A stretch of DNA of 64,000 bases from Clostridia bacterium (GCA_022792395.1 JAAWAX010000020.1:1-64000), one strand, 5' to 3'; shown: positions 1-9,662, counted from the first letter of the stretch. The notes: generated by a model not told the origin, from the letters alone. A program made the numbers and translations.

Positions 1-363
1 AAATTAAATAAAAAAATAAAGAGACATACCAAAATTTTATCTACCTTATCATCATAAAAAAATTAATAAGTTTATCACTAAATTGTCCCTTTTGGTAAGA
101 TATTCGATAGCATACGCTATCGCCTACTTACCTCCACTCACTAAACTATTAAATTAATATTCTAAAACCTTATATTTTCAATGGTTTGCTCGTTTCGATA
201 CCTATCAAATTTTACTATTAAAAAGATTATCTAAAATTTGATATTTTTTGTACAAAAAATTCTATATTTATGCAATTATTTTAAGTAAAAAAAATACATA
301 CTTGACTAATTTTTTATTAATGAAGTATGTATTTTCAATTACTTTTGAATTCAAATCATTTTA
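1..363. other. AT-rich non-coding stretch downstream of the truncated ZIP gene
   Basis: No convincing gene is seen on either strand. The stretch holds a short palindrome near 107-122 (GATAGC, 4-base loop, GCTATC) and a long-loop inverted repeat at about 292-333 whose arms contain AATACATACTT and AAGTATGTATT. The second could end transcription of the ZIP remnant. The ZIP reading frame loses homology just upstream of this DNA, so the junction near 395 may mark a rearrangement. Confidence 0.5.
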
Positions 364-475
364 TCAAGCATATTTCACTTGGTGTCTACTTTGGAATCTT
401 CCTTCTGGTATATCATGTAAGCAGATAGCAATAGCTAAACTTAATCCTAATTTCATGGATGCTTCAAAACCAGAA

Positions 476-478
476 CCG
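476..478 (-). other. In-frame CGG, +1 recoding site (ZIP, Gly127)
   Basis: Context GCG ATT CGG TTC TGG. Skipping C gives GGT TCT GGT, completing the family motif HNFPEGLAIGSG. Confidence 0.82.
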
Positions 479-671
479 AATCGCTAATCCTTCTGGAAAA
501 TTATGTATTGCTAAACCAATTGATACAATTATTCCTGTCTTTAGCAAAGCATTATTCTCTTTCTTAAATTTTATATTTTGATTAAATTTCTTTTCTACTA
601 ATAAATCACAAAATATCATTGCTATTATTCCAACAATGATTCCTATAACAACATTTGCTATTGTACTTATT

Positions 672-674
672 CCG
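672..674 (-). other. In-frame CGG, +1 recoding site (ZIP, Gly62)
   Basis: Context GCG ATT CGG AAT AAG. Skipping C gives GGA ATA AGT ACA (GIST), which continues the ZIP membrane segment. Confidence 0.8.
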
Positions 675-792
675 AATCGCTTCTGGAATTAAATCAAAAC
701 AGATTACTGCCATCATAAGACCAGATGCAAAGGCTAATATAAAACTTAAAAATTTATTAGAATGTTTTTTTATAATAACTCCCAATATTCCG

Positions 793-795
793 CCG
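793..795 (-). other. In-frame CGG, +1 recoding site (ZIP, Gly22)
   Basis: Context ACT ATT CGG CGG AAT. Reading ATT, skipping C, then GGC GGA ATA restores the ZIP sequence TTIGGILG. Unshifted reading gives TTIRRN in the wrong frame. A second CGG follows directly but is out of frame after the shift. Confidence 0.8.
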
Positions 796-1080
796 AATAG
801 TAGTTCCAAATGTCCCAAAAAATAAACCTAATAGAGTTGTTTTTAATATTTCCTCCATATGTCTTTCTCCTCTTTCTCTTTTTTCTTTTAGTTTATTTTA
901 ATGGTATGAATTTTATTCTATCCTTTATAATTTTTTACGAAACAATAGAAAAATTGGAAAAAACTTGAAATATTTTATTTTGTTCGCTTGTTTTGAGTAT
1001 AAAACTATATTAGTATATTAACAACCTTACGTTAAAGGAAAGGCTAGCCTTTTCTGAAGGGCGGAAAGGGGGAGTATATT

Positions 1081-1218
1081 TTGACTAACAGTGATTTAAT
1101 TTTGCACTTTGCTAATAAGTACATAACAGAAAGAGAAAAAAACATTATATTAAAACAACAATTAGAACAACTAAAACAGCAAATGCAAGATAGTATCAAA
1201 GTTAAGACTGATAAATAG
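1081..1218 (+). CDS. Small 45-residue hypothetical protein
   Basis: An ORF starting at TTG 1081 is preceded by a strong purine-rich site (AAAGGGGGAG, 1066-1075) and followed by a terminator at 1232-1259, so it looks like an independent transcription unit. The product is hydrophilic, and its second half is rich in Lys, Gln and Leu (KQQLEQLKQQMQDSIKVK), suggesting a short coiled coil. I do not recognise a family. It lies between the truncated ZIP gene and an insertion sequence, so it may be a remnant of mobile DNA. No in-frame CGG occurs in it. Confidence 0.5.
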   Translation: MTNSDLILHFANKYITEREKNIILKQQLEQLKQQMQDSIKVKTDK

Positions 1219-1231
1219 CAATAATTAGTCG

Positions 1232-1260
1232 ATAGGGTAGATTTCACGGTCTACTCTATT
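1232..1260 (+). terminator. Hairpin terminator after the 45-residue ORF
   Basis: ATAGGGTAGA and TCTACTCTAT pair around an 8-base loop and are followed by T residues. It sits 14 bases after the stop codon of the small ORF. Confidence 0.6.
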
Positions 1261-1274
1261 TTATTAGAGAACAA

Positions 1275-1297
1275 TAGGGGCTTGATTTTAGTTCCCT
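1275..1297. repeat. Short dispersed repeat copy shared with 23125-23147
   Basis: The complement of this stretch contains CTAAAATCAAGCCCCTATT, which recurs on the + strand just downstream of ypeB near 23125-23147. A partial echo (TCAAGCCCC) follows at 1317-1325. The function is unknown. Confidence 0.5.
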
Positions 1298-1338
1298 ATA
1301 TTTAAACTTATATCTTTCAAGCCCCGTTTAATTGTTCA

Positions 1339-1455
1339 TCCGCCAAAATTGCAAAGCAATTTTGTGTGGAATATGTTTTATTGTATAGGAAAAATTTTCG
1401 ATTTTTCCTATACAATAAAAAAATATGTGTTGTATTCACGGGTACAACACATATG
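1339..1455. repeat. Structured intergenic element, family 2, copy 1 (three consecutive hairpins)
   Basis: The stretch has three hairpins in a row: CAAAATTGC/GCAATTTTG at about 1345-1364, a perfect 17-bp stem (TATTGTATAGGAAAAAT and its complement) at about 1379-1417, and ATATGTGTTGTA/TACAACACATAT at about 1422-1453. The left part (GCCAAA..., TTTGTGT..AAT, TTTTAT) can be aligned with 26372-26460, where the large stem has a different sequence but the same position. It lies between the small ORF and the IS. Confidence 0.55.
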
Positions 1456-1534
1456 ACTATTTTGAATAACAGTGATTCAAAGTTCATTTATTTTGTAATT
1501 AAATAATAACACATTACTTTGTATTTGTCAAATG

Positions 1535-1560
1535 AATTTCTAGAATTTTCTATTATCACA
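1535..1560. repeat. 26-bp direct repeat, left flank of the insertion sequence
   Basis: This stretch is identical to 2725-2750, immediately on the other side of the IS. It is read as the target-site duplication made on insertion. Twenty-five to 26 bases is unusually long and is characteristic of IS1202-like elements. Confidence 0.75.
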
Positions 1561-2724
1561 TGTTGTTGTGTCAATGATGTGAAACAAAAATATATAAAAA
1601 TTTAATCTATATAATTAAATTGCGTAATTAATCATTCCAAATACTTCCAATTTAGCTCGTTTTTCTTTTGGTGTTAAATACTTTAATATGGCCATTGGAA
1701 TATTGTTAGATCTTTTTAAATATCTTTTTCCTTGTTCTCTTAAATCTTCTAAACTATAAAACTTTAAATAACTGTAAAATCTCTCATTATCATTCCTATG
1801 GCTTCTTTCTACTTTTCCATTATGTTGTGGTGTTCTTGGTTGTATTTTATGATGTTTTATTCCTAATTCTCTTAGTTGCCTATCTAATGGGTGTGTTTTC
1901 TTTATATTTGCCTTATTATATGTGAACTCTATTCCATTATCTGTTTGTATTTCTTTTGGCTTATATCCTAAATATTGGATTAATCTTTTTACGAAATCTA
2001 CTGTATTTGCTGGTGTATGTTCTTCGTACCAATATAAAAATCTTTCTCTAGTTGCCTCATCTATATACGTATATTGATAGAATTTTTTATCTTCTGGCAA
2101 CACTTTACTCTTACACTCGTTTGGTACGTATTTTACATCCATTTGCCCCTTTTCTCCTATATTCTTTGGTGTTTCATATTTCTTATTATGCTTCTTTTTT
2201 GATGTATTTTTTATCTGCATTCCTTTATAAAATTTTATATTTAATCTTCTCATTACTCGATATAACGCTGTTATCGTTCTTTTATATCCCTTTTCTCTCT
2301 TTAGTTTTTCCCATAATTCGCACAAGGTTATTCGTGGATTTCTTCTTACATAATTTCTTATCCATCTTATTTCTTGGTTTGTGTGTGCATTTGGATGCCT
2401 GCTCTTTGGTTTATGTGATTTGTCTGTTATGCTTTCGTTTGTTCCATCATAAGCTTTATTCCATCTCCACAATGAAACCCTTGAAATATGGTACTTTCTA
2501 CATACATAGTTTATATCTCCACAGTTTCTATACATCTCTACTGCATATTTTCTTGTATTAATATCATGTGGAAGGTACCTTTTTTCTTTATTTTCTGTTA
2601 TACTATTATTCATAAGTGATTTAAATCTCCTTTATATAATTTTTGTTTCGCAACTCAATTATATATGATTTAAATCACTTATTCAATTTTTATTTATTTT
2701 GTTTCACATCAATTGTAACACTAC
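1561..2724 (-). mobile_element. Complete insertion sequence, IS481/IS1202-like
   Basis: The element is bounded by imperfect terminal inverted repeats of about 40 bases that both begin TGT and share GATGTGAAACAAAA internally. It encodes one transposase and is flanked by 26-bp direct repeats (1535-1560, 2725-2750). The intact ends, duplication and open transposase frame suggest recent activity. It has inserted between the repeat-rich region and the prfA terminator, without disrupting a recognisable gene. The family is inferred from the single DDE ORF and the long target duplication. Confidence 0.8.
1615..2613 (-). CDS. DDE transposase of the IS481/IS1202-like element
   Basis: The 332-residue transposase cuts and joins the ends of its insertion sequence. 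The N-terminus (about 20-75) is a helix-turn-helix of the Tc3/Mu type (VCRKYHISRVSLWRW). The C-terminal half is an rve integrase core with the expected acidic triad: an Asp near MDVKYV/YIDEA, Asp in QTDNG, and Glu in HNGKVERSHR. The single frame without a programmed overlap separates it from IS3. There is no in-frame CGG. The start at ATG 2613 lies just inside the right terminal repeat. Confidence 0.85.
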   Translation of the reverse strand: MNNSITENKEKRYLPHDINTRKYAVEMYRNCGDINYVCRKYHISRVSLWRWNKAYDGTNESITDKSHKPKSRHPNAHTNQEIRWIRNYVRRNPRITLCELWEKLKREKGYKRTITALYRVMRRLNIKFYKGMQIKNTSKKKHNKKYETPKNIGEKGQMDVKYVPNECKSKVLPEDKKFYQYTYIDEATRERFLYWYEEHTPANTVDFVKRLIQYLGYKPKEIQTDNGIEFTYNKANIKKTHPLDRQLRELGIKHHKIQPRTPQHNGKVERSHRNDNERFYSYLKFYSLEDLREQGKRYLKRSNNIPMAILKYLTPKEKRAKLEVFGMINYAI

Positions 2725-2750
2725 AATTTCTAGAATTTTCTATTATCACA
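2725..2750. repeat. 26-bp direct repeat, right flank of the insertion sequence
   Basis: An exact copy of 1535-1560; the two together form the target-site duplication around the IS. Confidence 0.75.
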
Positions 2751-2786
2751 AAAAACACCTTAAATGTTATTATTAAGGTATTTTTA
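2751..2786 (-). terminator. Terminator downstream of prfA
   Basis: On the minus strand ACCTTAA and TTAAGGT pair around a loop of about 10 bases and are followed by TGTTTTTT. It lies about 130 bases past the prfA stop and next to the IS insertion point. Confidence 0.55.
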
Positions 2787-2913
2787 ACTATATTATAATT
2801 AATCCTATTATATGGTATACTAATGATTATATATTATAAGATTTTTAATCTGTCAATACTTTTTAAAAAAGAATTCTAACATTTTATCAATTTTTGTATT
2901 ATTAAGTTTATCC

Positions 2914-3972
2914 CTATTCTTCTCCTTTTAATCTCTCTGCTCTATCTGCCGTAATCAAGTTATCTACCATTTCATCAATGTCACCATTTAAAAAATTTTC
3001 CATCTGATAAATACTCATTCCTATTCTATGGTCTGTAATTCTTCCTTGTGGATAATTATAAGTTCTTATCTTTTCGCTTCTATCACCCGAACCTACTTGT
3101 GTTCTTCTTTCGTTGGTAATTTCACTATCTTGCTTTTCTTTTTCAATCTCATATATTTTTGTTCTTAACATCTTCATGGCATTATCTTTATTTTGAAATT
3201 GTGATCTTTCCGTTTGACATTCTACTACAATTCCAGTTGGCTCATGAATTAATCTTACGGCTGATGAGGTTTTATTAATATGTTGCCCTCCTGCTCCAGA
3301 TGCTCTAAATACCTCCATTTTGATATCAGCTGGATTGATTTCTATTTCTACATCTTCTACAACTGGTAAAACCGCTACGGTTGCTGTAGATGTATGAATT
3401 CTTCCACTACTTTCTGTATCTGGTACTCTTTGTACTCTATGAACGCCACTTTCAAATTTCAGTCTACTATAAACACCTTTTCCCGTAATCATAAAAGATA
3501 TTTCTTTATAGCCTCCTAATCCTGTTTCATTTTCATTTAATACTTCTAACTTCCAATGTTTTTTCTCGGCATACATGGTATACATTCTAAATAAAGTACC
3601 CGCAAATAAAGCTGCTTCCTCTCCACCTGCTCCTGCTCTAATTTCACACATAATGTTTTTGTCATCATCTGGATCTTTTGGAATTAACAAAATTTTTAAT
3701 TCTTCTTCAATTTTTGGTAGCTTTTCTTTTGCTTCATAATATTCTGTTTCTGCTAATTCTTTCATTTCTGGATCTTGCATAAGTTCTTCTGCTTCTTCCA
3801 TTGCTTCTTTTACTTTTTTATATTCTCTAAATTTTAATACAATATCTTCTATACTTGCATGTTCTTTCATTAACTTCTGCCATTCAGATTGATTGGCTAT
3901 TATCTCTGGGTCTGCAATTAGTTTTGTTAATTCCTCATATCTTTTCTCTACGGCTTCTAACTTTTCAAACAT
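2914..3972 (-). CDS. prfA: Peptide chain release factor 1
   Basis: RF1 recognises UAA and UAG in the ribosomal A site and triggers hydrolysis of peptidyl-tRNA. At 352 residues the length is normal. The catalytic GGQ is at about 228-230 ([15 protein letters not shown]). The codon-recognition PxT tripeptide appears as PDT at about 184-186 (RVPDTESSG), where PAT or PVT is more usual. Start ATG 3972 has an upstream AGGAGAAAG. It appears to be a single-gene unit ending in a terminator at 2751-2786. The gene contains several CGG triplets but all are out of frame. Confidence 0.96.
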   Translation of the reverse strand: MFEKLEAVEKRYEELTKLIADPEIIANQSEWQKLMKEHASIEDIVLKFREYKKVKEAMEEAEELMQDPEMKELAETEYYEAKEKLPKIEEELKILLIPKDPDDDKNIMCEIRAGAGGEEAALFAGTLFRMYTMYAEKKHWKLEVLNENETGLGGYKEISFMITGKGVYSRLKFESGVHRVQRVPDTESSGRIHTSTATVAVLPVVEDVEIEINPADIKMEVFRASGAGGQHINKTSSAVRLIHEPTGIVVECQTERSQFQNKDNAMKMLRTKIYEIEKEKQDSEITNERRTQVGSGDRSEKIRTYNYPQGRITDHRIGMSIYQMENFLNGDIDEMVDNLITADRAERLKGEE

Positions 3973-4128
3973 AATCTTTCTCCTTATTTTCTTATTTTGC
4001 TTCTGGTATTATACTACATTTTTTCCATTAATTCAATAGAACAACAGAATAAAATAGCCTATTTCCTCCTTATTTTACGAGTTTATTAGACTATTTTATT
4101 TCTTTCTTTTTTTAATCTTTCTAAATAT

Positions 4129-5979
4129 CTACATTTCAATCAAGTTAAATTTCAAATCTAATTCTTCTAGTATCTCTTTTTCTCTATTGGTACAAGTAAA
4201 AATTATCATTTGATGTCCATAGAATCTTTCTGCCATATATCTTAAAATATTCTTTAATCTTTCTGTATCATAATAAGCAAATGCTTCATCCAAAATAATT
4301 GGCATCTTTTCCTCTGATAATTCTTCTACCATTGCTAATCTTAAAGAAAGGTACAATTGGTCTATCGTTCCTATACTTAATCTGGAAGCTGGTATATAAT
4401 TTCCATTTTCTAACTCAACTACTAATCCCATATCATCTGTTAATCTAACTTTTTTATATTTTTCTTTCGTAATTTCTGCTATCGTTTCTGACAATTTATC
4501 GGTAAATTTAGGGGTAACTGTGTTTTTCATCTTATCATAAGAATTTTCTAAAACTTGTTTTGCTAAATTCATACTTTTTTCTAGTTTTTTTAAGTTTACC
4601 ATCTCTTCTTTATGGTTGACTATTTTTTCTTCTATATCTGACAAATTTTCTATTTTTGGTGCTATATTTTGGTAATCCAATTGCAAAGTATGTAGTTCAA
4701 TTTTTTTATTATTTAATTTATTTTCTAAATTTTGTATTTCTCGATTCATATCATCTAAAATATTTATTTCATTTTTTTCTATTTTATTTTCATCAATTTC
4801 TTCTTTTAATTTTATATTATTTTTTTCCAATAAATCAATCTCATAATTTAATGAATTAATTTCTGAATTTATTTTTTCTAAATTATTTTTTATATTTTTT
4901 TCTTTCTTTTTTATTTTATTTTTTGACAAGAAAGAAAAAGCTAAACCTATTGGTACCGTAAGCAAAAACATACCATTAAAATAAATATTTCTGATTCCAA
5001 TTAATTGCCATATATTGATTAAAATAATGAATAGAAATAAAATGATTATTTTTTTATTCAATTTATTTTTCTCTAAATCTATTTTTTTATTTTTTTCAAA
5101 AATATTTTTATTTTCTAAATTTATTTCATTTATTTTATTTTTTATGCTATTTATTTTTTCATCATTTTCATTTTTTAAATTTATTTTTAAATTTATTTTT
5201 TCATTTTCAATTCTTTCGTTTTCTTGTCTTAATTTTTTTTCTTTTAATATTTTATTTTCCTTTTCTAATTTTTCTATTTCGCTAATTAAATAATTTCTTT
5301 TTTCTTCTATTTCATATTTTATATCAATATAATTTTCTAATTCTTCTTTCTCTTTTGTTAATTCTTCTATTTCTTTGCTTAATATATTAATTGGCTTTTC
5401 CCTAGACCTTTCTGTCCCTATCTCATCTAATATACGCCTATTAATACGATCCATTGCTCTTTTATAAGATACATTATCTTCTCCTGTTCCTACTAAATTG
5501 GCAATTTTTTGTATCAATACATTCTGTTCTTGTTTTTCCAATTTAACTTCTTGTTGATTGACTAATATGGTTGATAAAAACAAGGCTTCATCTACTTTTG
5601 TTTGTTCATAAAAAAATTCATTTCCTTTATTTTTATCAATATTAAATTCTTTTGAAATATCCTCCATTTTTTCATTAAATACTTTTGGATTTTTCTTTCT
5701 AAAGTCTCTGAATATTTCGAATTTTTCTTGATTATCTAATTCATATTCTAATTTTCCTGAAAAATCTTCTCCTACCCAAGGAGTATATTTTTCAAAATCC
5801 GATATTTCTTTTCCATTTTTATTTTTGGAAATACCATAAAAAGAATTGGTAATAAAATTTAATAAAGTCGATTTTCCCACTTCATTCTTGCCATAAATAA
5901 TATTCATATTTTTTTCAAATTCCATTTCTTTTTCTTTCAATTTTCCATAGGCATTTATTTTTAATTTATTTATTTTCAA
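4129..5979 (-). CDS. YhaN-like AAA ATPase with long coiled coil and membrane hairpin
   Basis: This is an SMC/Rad50-type ATPase that probably works with the phosphoesterase encoded just upstream, as YhaN and YhaO or SbcC and SbcD do in DNA end processing. Residues 1-45 hold the Walker A (IIYGKNEVGKSTLL). A Lys/Glu/Asn-rich coiled coil runs from about 185 to 310 and 350 to 500. Two adjacent hydrophobic segments at about 308-350 look like a membrane hairpin. The C-terminus has an ABC-like signature (RLSIGTIDQLYLSLRLA) and Walker B (MPIILDEAFAYYD). With 616 residues it is much shorter than Bacillus YhaN (over 950), mostly in the coiled coil. Confidence 0.75.
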   Translation of the reverse strand: MKINKLKINAYGKLKEKEMEFEKNMNIIYGKNEVGKSTLLNFITNSFYGISKNKNGKEISDFEKYTPWVGEDFSGKLEYELDNQEKFEIFRDFRKKNPKVFNEKMEDISKEFNIDKNKGNEFFYEQTKVDEALFLSTILVNQQEVKLEKQEQNVLIQKIANLVGTGEDNVSYKRAMDRINRRILDEIGTERSREKPINILSKEIEELTKEKEELENYIDIKYEIEEKRNYLISEIEKLEKENKILKEKKLRQENERIENEKINLKINLKNENDEKINSIKNKINEINLENKNIFEKNKKIDLEKNKLNKKIIILFLFIILINIWQLIGIRNIYFNGMFLLTVPIGLAFSFLSKNKIKKKEKNIKNNLEKINSEINSLNYEIDLLEKNNIKLKEEIDENKIEKNEINILDDMNREIQNLENKLNNKKIELHTLQLDYQNIAPKIENLSDIEEKIVNHKEEMVNLKKLEKSMNLAKQVLENSYDKMKNTVTPKFTDKLSETIAEITKEKYKKVRLTDDMGLVVELENGNYIPASRLSIGTIDQLYLSLRLAMVEELSEEKMPIILDEAFAYYDTERLKNILRYMAERFYGHQMIIFTCTNREKEILEELDLKFNLIEM

Positions 5980-6086
5980 GACTTCTTCCCTCCTTTGATG
6001 ATTTTTTCCTCTGTATCGAAAGGTATTACTTATCGGTAAGCTCGCTTAATGCTCACACAACTAAAGGCATCCCCAAAATCATACTC

Positions 6087-7160
6087 TTATTCTAATGCTT
6101 CTAATCCTATTTCAATTGCTTTTTCTATGATTTCTTTTTCTTCTTTTGTTATTTCTTCTTGACCTAATTTTTCAAGCATTTCTTTTGCAAATAAACCTTT
6201 TAAGGTATTTTCGTTTGCTATTTTTTCTAAATTATATGCTATTTTTGTTTTATCTTTTATTTTGATAATTCTCTCATTTTCCATATATTTTAATAATTCA
6301 TATTTATTAACCTCAAAGTTTCTATTCCCTATTAATATGATTTTTATATATTCATTATTTGCTATTTTTAATTGATTTAATTTTTCAATTAATTCTTCTT
6401 TGGATAATATGTCGGTTATATCTATTTCTATTTCTTTAAATTCTTCTTCATCTAATGGAACAAATTCTAGCTGTAACTTATCTTTTTTTATGTCTCCGAC
6501 TATCATGCCATGTTCCCCCAGTTCATCAAAACCCAAAGAAATGGTTGATCCTGGATAGACAATATTCGTACTATAGTCTATTTTATGAATATGACCTAAT
6601 GCTATATAATCAAATTTCTTTTCTTGTAACATTTTTCTTGTCATTGAATTGTACTGCTTCTCCTCAAGAGATGCTCCATCTAGTGTACCATGAATTACTA
6701 ATATATTGATTTGATTGCTATCTTCTATGTTTAAGTTCTCAATTTTACAATCGGTACAATAAAAATCATCAAATCCATATCCATATATTGTTACTTCTTC
6801 ATTTTTAATTCTTTCTATTTTAGCTTCAAATATTTTGACATTTTCACTCCAATGAAACTTATTGTAATAAGAATCTTTTATATAGGGGTCATGATTTCCT
6901 GGACTGATATATATTTTTGTATTTGGTATTTCTTTGAATAAATTGTTGATATATTCTATAGTCGATAATTTGACATATTTATGCTCATATAAATCTCCTG
7001 ATAAAAATAAATATTCTATGTTGTTTTCTTTTATATATTCAATTACTTTTTTAAATACTTTTCGTTGTTGTAATCGCCTTAAATCACCTAAAATATTTTT
7101 GTCTGATAGATTTACAAATGGACTGTCAAAGTGCATATCTGCTATATGTACAAATTTCAT
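6087..7160 (-). CDS. YhaO/SbcD-like metallophosphoesterase (DNA repair exonuclease)
   Basis: A calcineurin-type phosphoesterase of 357 residues, expected to be a metal-dependent DNA nuclease partner of the following YhaN-like ATPase (107-base gap, same strand). The metal-binding motifs appear in order: ADMHFDSP (about 8-15), SGDLYEHK (about 54), SPGNHDP (about 86), IHGTLDG (about 158) and LGHIHK (about 193). The C-terminal 130 residues are a helical capping domain. The start ATG 7160 is preceded by AAAAAAGGAGAAAAA. The assignment to YhaO rather than SbcD rests on the YhaN-type partner. Confidence 0.8.
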   Translation of the reverse strand: MKFVHIADMHFDSPFVNLSDKNILGDLRRLQQRKVFKKVIEYIKENNIEYLFLSGDLYEHKYVKLSTIEYINNLFKEIPNTKIYISPGNHDPYIKDSYYNKFHWSENVKIFEAKIERIKNEEVTIYGYGFDDFYCTDCKIENLNIEDSNQINILVIHGTLDGASLEEKQYNSMTRKMLQEKKFDYIALGHIHKIDYSTNIVYPGSTISLGFDELGEHGMIVGDIKKDKLQLEFVPLDEEEFKEIEIDITDILSKEELIEKLNQLKIANNEYIKIILIGNRNFEVNKYELLKYMENERIIKIKDKTKIAYNLEKIANENTLKGLFAKEMLEKLGQEEITKEEKEIIEKAIEIGLEALE

Positions 7161-7256
7161 TTTTTTCTCCTTTTTTCTTTTATGAATGCTATTTTACTAT
7201 ATCTTTTTAATTTTTGCAATAGTTGTAGCGAATTTTTTTTCGCTTTCCTACAATAT

Positions 7257-7291
7257 AAAAAATTGCCAAAAAGGTTCATTCCCTTTGGCAA
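7257..7291 (-). terminator. Terminator of the coupling-protein operon
   Basis: On the minus strand TTGCCAAA...TTTGGCAA pair around AGGGAATGAACCTT and are followed by a run of T. Confidence 0.7.
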
Positions 7292-7299
7292 TTGGCTAA

Positions 7300-9343
7300 T
7301 TAATTATCATCCATTGGTCCAAATAGTTCATCAAATTTAGCTTCTAACTCTTTTTGTAAATCGTATATATCATCCTCATTTTCTTGTGGCAATATTGGTG
7401 CCTCTTCTTTGAAGTCTTCTAAATCTAATGTTGGTGTCGCTACATTTGTATTTTGTATTGGTGCTTGATTTTGTTCTGGCATAACTGCACTTTGTACTTT
7501 TGCTTCTTCTTTACTTGGTACAGATGGCACATCATCAAATAAATCATCTAACGATTCTACTTTTAAATTTTCTACTGCTTGTTCATCCTTTTCTTCTACA
7601 TATGGATTATATGGATTGTATTTTCTCCATACTCCTCTATCTTTTTCTCCGATGTCATTGTGACTAATTTCGAATGGTTGCATTTTCTTTGCCATTGGAT
7701 GTTTAAAGTAATAGAATTTTTGAGCCTTAACTGGTTTAATTCCCTTTTCATATATGATACAGTAATCGTTATCCATTCTACGAAGTTCATCTGGTGTCAT
7801 TAAGGCTCTTGCCATTACTTGATCAGATACTGATTTTCCTGTTTTCCAGTTTTGTCTATCTCTATTAATCGATATACTATCTCTTCCTATTGTTTTTTCT
7901 CCTAATGCTTTTGAGAAATATTCTACGGTTTTATAAGAGTTGCTTCCTAAAAATACGTGTGTATCACAGTTACCCATGATGGTCTCATAAGATTTTTCAT
8001 AAACCGCTTCTAATTGATCTATATTTTGTAAAATTACACTAAATGAAATTTTTCTACTTCTTGAAGTTGATATCTTTTTATCAAAGTCTGGTATTTTTCC
8101 TATATTAGCAAACTCATCCAGAATAAAGAATGTTTGCTCTTTTAATGCTCCACCATTTTGATCGGCATAATCATATAATTGTTGTATCATCTGGGCAAAG
8201 AATATCGTTAATAAGAAATCATATGCCGTATGCGTATCAGATGATATAACATATACTGCTGTCTTTTTATTTCCGATTTCTTCAAAATCTATCGTATCGG
8301 TTGATGTTAATTCTGCTATTTCTTTTGAGTCAAATTTACCTAGTTTAGATTGCAATGAACTCAAGATAGATCCATACGTTTTTTCTGGTGCAATTTCAAT
8401 TGATTTATAATACATTCTAGCTGGGTGGTCATAAGGTAATTGACTAATTAATTCTGTTAATAAGTTACTTCCACCTTTATTATTAGCAGCTCTTACCAAT
8501 TCAGCACAACTTGCTAAATTTTGTTCCTCTTCTGGTCTAGTTGCAATTAGATAATAAATTAATGCTTTTAATAACATTTCTGCCATATCATCCCAATAGG
8601 GATCTGATGTTGAACTATTATCTGATTTTTGTCCTTTTACCACGGTATTAGCAATTACATCAACATCTAATTCAGATGATATATGCATCAATGGATTATA
8701 TCCATCACTATATTGTGGTCTTACTAAATTTAATACTTTAATTTCATACCCTTGCTCTTTTAAGTATCCTGCGGTTCTATCATATAATTCTCCTTTTGGA
8801 TCGGTAAATATATAAGAACCTAAACATTGGTAAGCATTTGGAATCGAATAAGAAGCTGATTTACCAGAACCTGATCCGTCCAACTACTAACACATTGACA
8901 TTTCCTCGTTTATCAACTGGCAAATAATTATCTTCTGCTAATATAATTCCTTTATTTCTATCTAATATTTGATATTGTTCCCCTCTTTGACTCCAATCAC
9001 TAGATCCATGTTCTATGTCTGTATATTCATTTTTAGGTGCACTTCTTACAAATCCTATAAAAAAGAATACGGAATAGAATATGGTAACTACTAATAAAGT
9101 GGAAAAAAAGGTTCCTGTGGCTCCTTGTGAGAATACATTTCCTAATGTTCCAAATGGATTACCAATCGATGCTCCAAAGGTTTGAAAAAATACTTCTATA
9201 TCCATCTTTCCTTCTAATCCAGCTGTATAAGAACTATAGGAAAATGGCAAAACAAATACTATGACTATAAATACCCATAGTATCGCAAATATAATAAAAT
9301 TCTTTTTATTTCTTCGGATTGCTCCTTCTATTTTGTAGTTCAT
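7300..9343 (-). CDS. Type IV coupling protein (VirD4/TraG family), read through one CGG +1 site
   Basis: This membrane ATPase recruits substrates to a type IV secretion system. ATG 9343 opens a frame with two membrane segments (about 16-36 and 84-106). It appears to end shortly after an in-frame CGG (8876-8878), while the rest lies in the +1 frame. Skipping the C gives a continuous 680-residue protein whose Walker A, GGSGSGKS (about 155-162), contains the recoded Gly156. Further landmarks are FTDPKGELYD, the Walker B FFILDEFANIGKIPDF and the TraG/VirD4 C-terminal region, then an acidic, proline-rich tail. It is the last gene of a three-gene operon with 9369-9662 and 9676-10194. No relaxase is seen nearby; the rest of the secretion machinery is at 53.5-64 kb. 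Confidence 0.88.
8876..8878 (-). other. In-frame CGG, +1 recoding site (coupling protein, Gly156)
   Basis: Context GTT GGA CGG ATC AGG. Skipping C gives GGA TCA GGT TCT GGT AAA TCA, the Walker A P-loop (GSGSGKS). Unshifted reading ends as VGRIRFW followed by a stop. Confidence 0.9.
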
Positions 9344-9368
9344 ATTTTCACCTACTCTTTTGTATTAA

Positions 9369-9662
9369 TTATCTATCATCTCTATCTGTATTTTCTTGTA
9401 ATGTAATTGCAATTCCTCCATCTTTAGCAGGTATTACCATTCCTTCTGCTAATCCTATGTCGTATTTTCCTTGTCTTTGCTTTGGACTTTCTATAATTGT
9501 TTCTGTATTCTTTTTGGTAGGATTTTCATCCTTTTCCTTACAAGCTGATTTTACCCAATAGCCATTTAGTTCAATTACATCATTCATTCCTGCTGCTCTT
9601 TCAATTGCTTCTTCTGGTATTGGCAAATTTCTTTCTTTTCCATTATTGGTTGATATACTCAT
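9369..9662 (-). CDS. Hypothetical 97-residue protein in the coupling-protein operon
   Basis: A hydrophilic soluble protein with no membrane segment and no family I recognise. It starts with a Ser/Asn-rich leader and has a helical stretch PIPEEAIERAAGMNDVIEL at about 16-34, then a Lys/Glu-rich low-complexity middle. It lies 13 bases after the 172-residue gene and 25 bases before the coupling-protein gene, so it is almost certainly co-transcribed. By position it may be an accessory or substrate-adaptor protein of the secretion system. That is inference only. Confidence 0.6.
   Translation of the reverse strand: MSISTNNGKERNLPIPEEAIERAAGMNDVIELNGYWVKSACKEKDENPTKKNTETIIESPKQRQGKYDIGLAEGMVIPAKDGGIAITLQENTDRDDR

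Larger units (their letters stand above)
364..858 (-). pseudogene. ZIP-family metal transporter, 3'-truncated, with three in-frame CGG frameshift sites
   Basis: This is a ZIP (ZupT/GufA-like) divalent metal transporter of the inner membrane. From ATG 858 (upstream GGAGAAAGAC as ribosome site) the protein is only readable if the C of three in-frame CGG codons (793-795, 672-674, 476-478) is skipped each time. The result is 163 residues with Gly22, Gly62 and Gly127 at those sites. It then shows the family hallmarks HNFPEGLAIGSG and, further on, HDIPEG. After HDIPEG the sequence becomes unrelated (RFQSRHQVKYA, stop), so about 100 C-terminal residues with the last membrane segments are missing. 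The truncation makes it probably non-functional. The three CGG sites follow the same rule as in intact genes elsewhere, so they need not be decay. Confidence 0.75.

Noticed and set aside
2052..2561. Plus-strand open frame of 169 codons inside the transposase
   Set aside because: It is the antisense shadow of the transposase gene, with no ribosome site and a low-complexity product.
5015..5293. Plus-strand Phe/Ile/Ser-rich frame opposite the YhaN-like gene
   Set aside because: It is the complement of Lys/Glu/Asn coiled-coil codons, a usual artefact.
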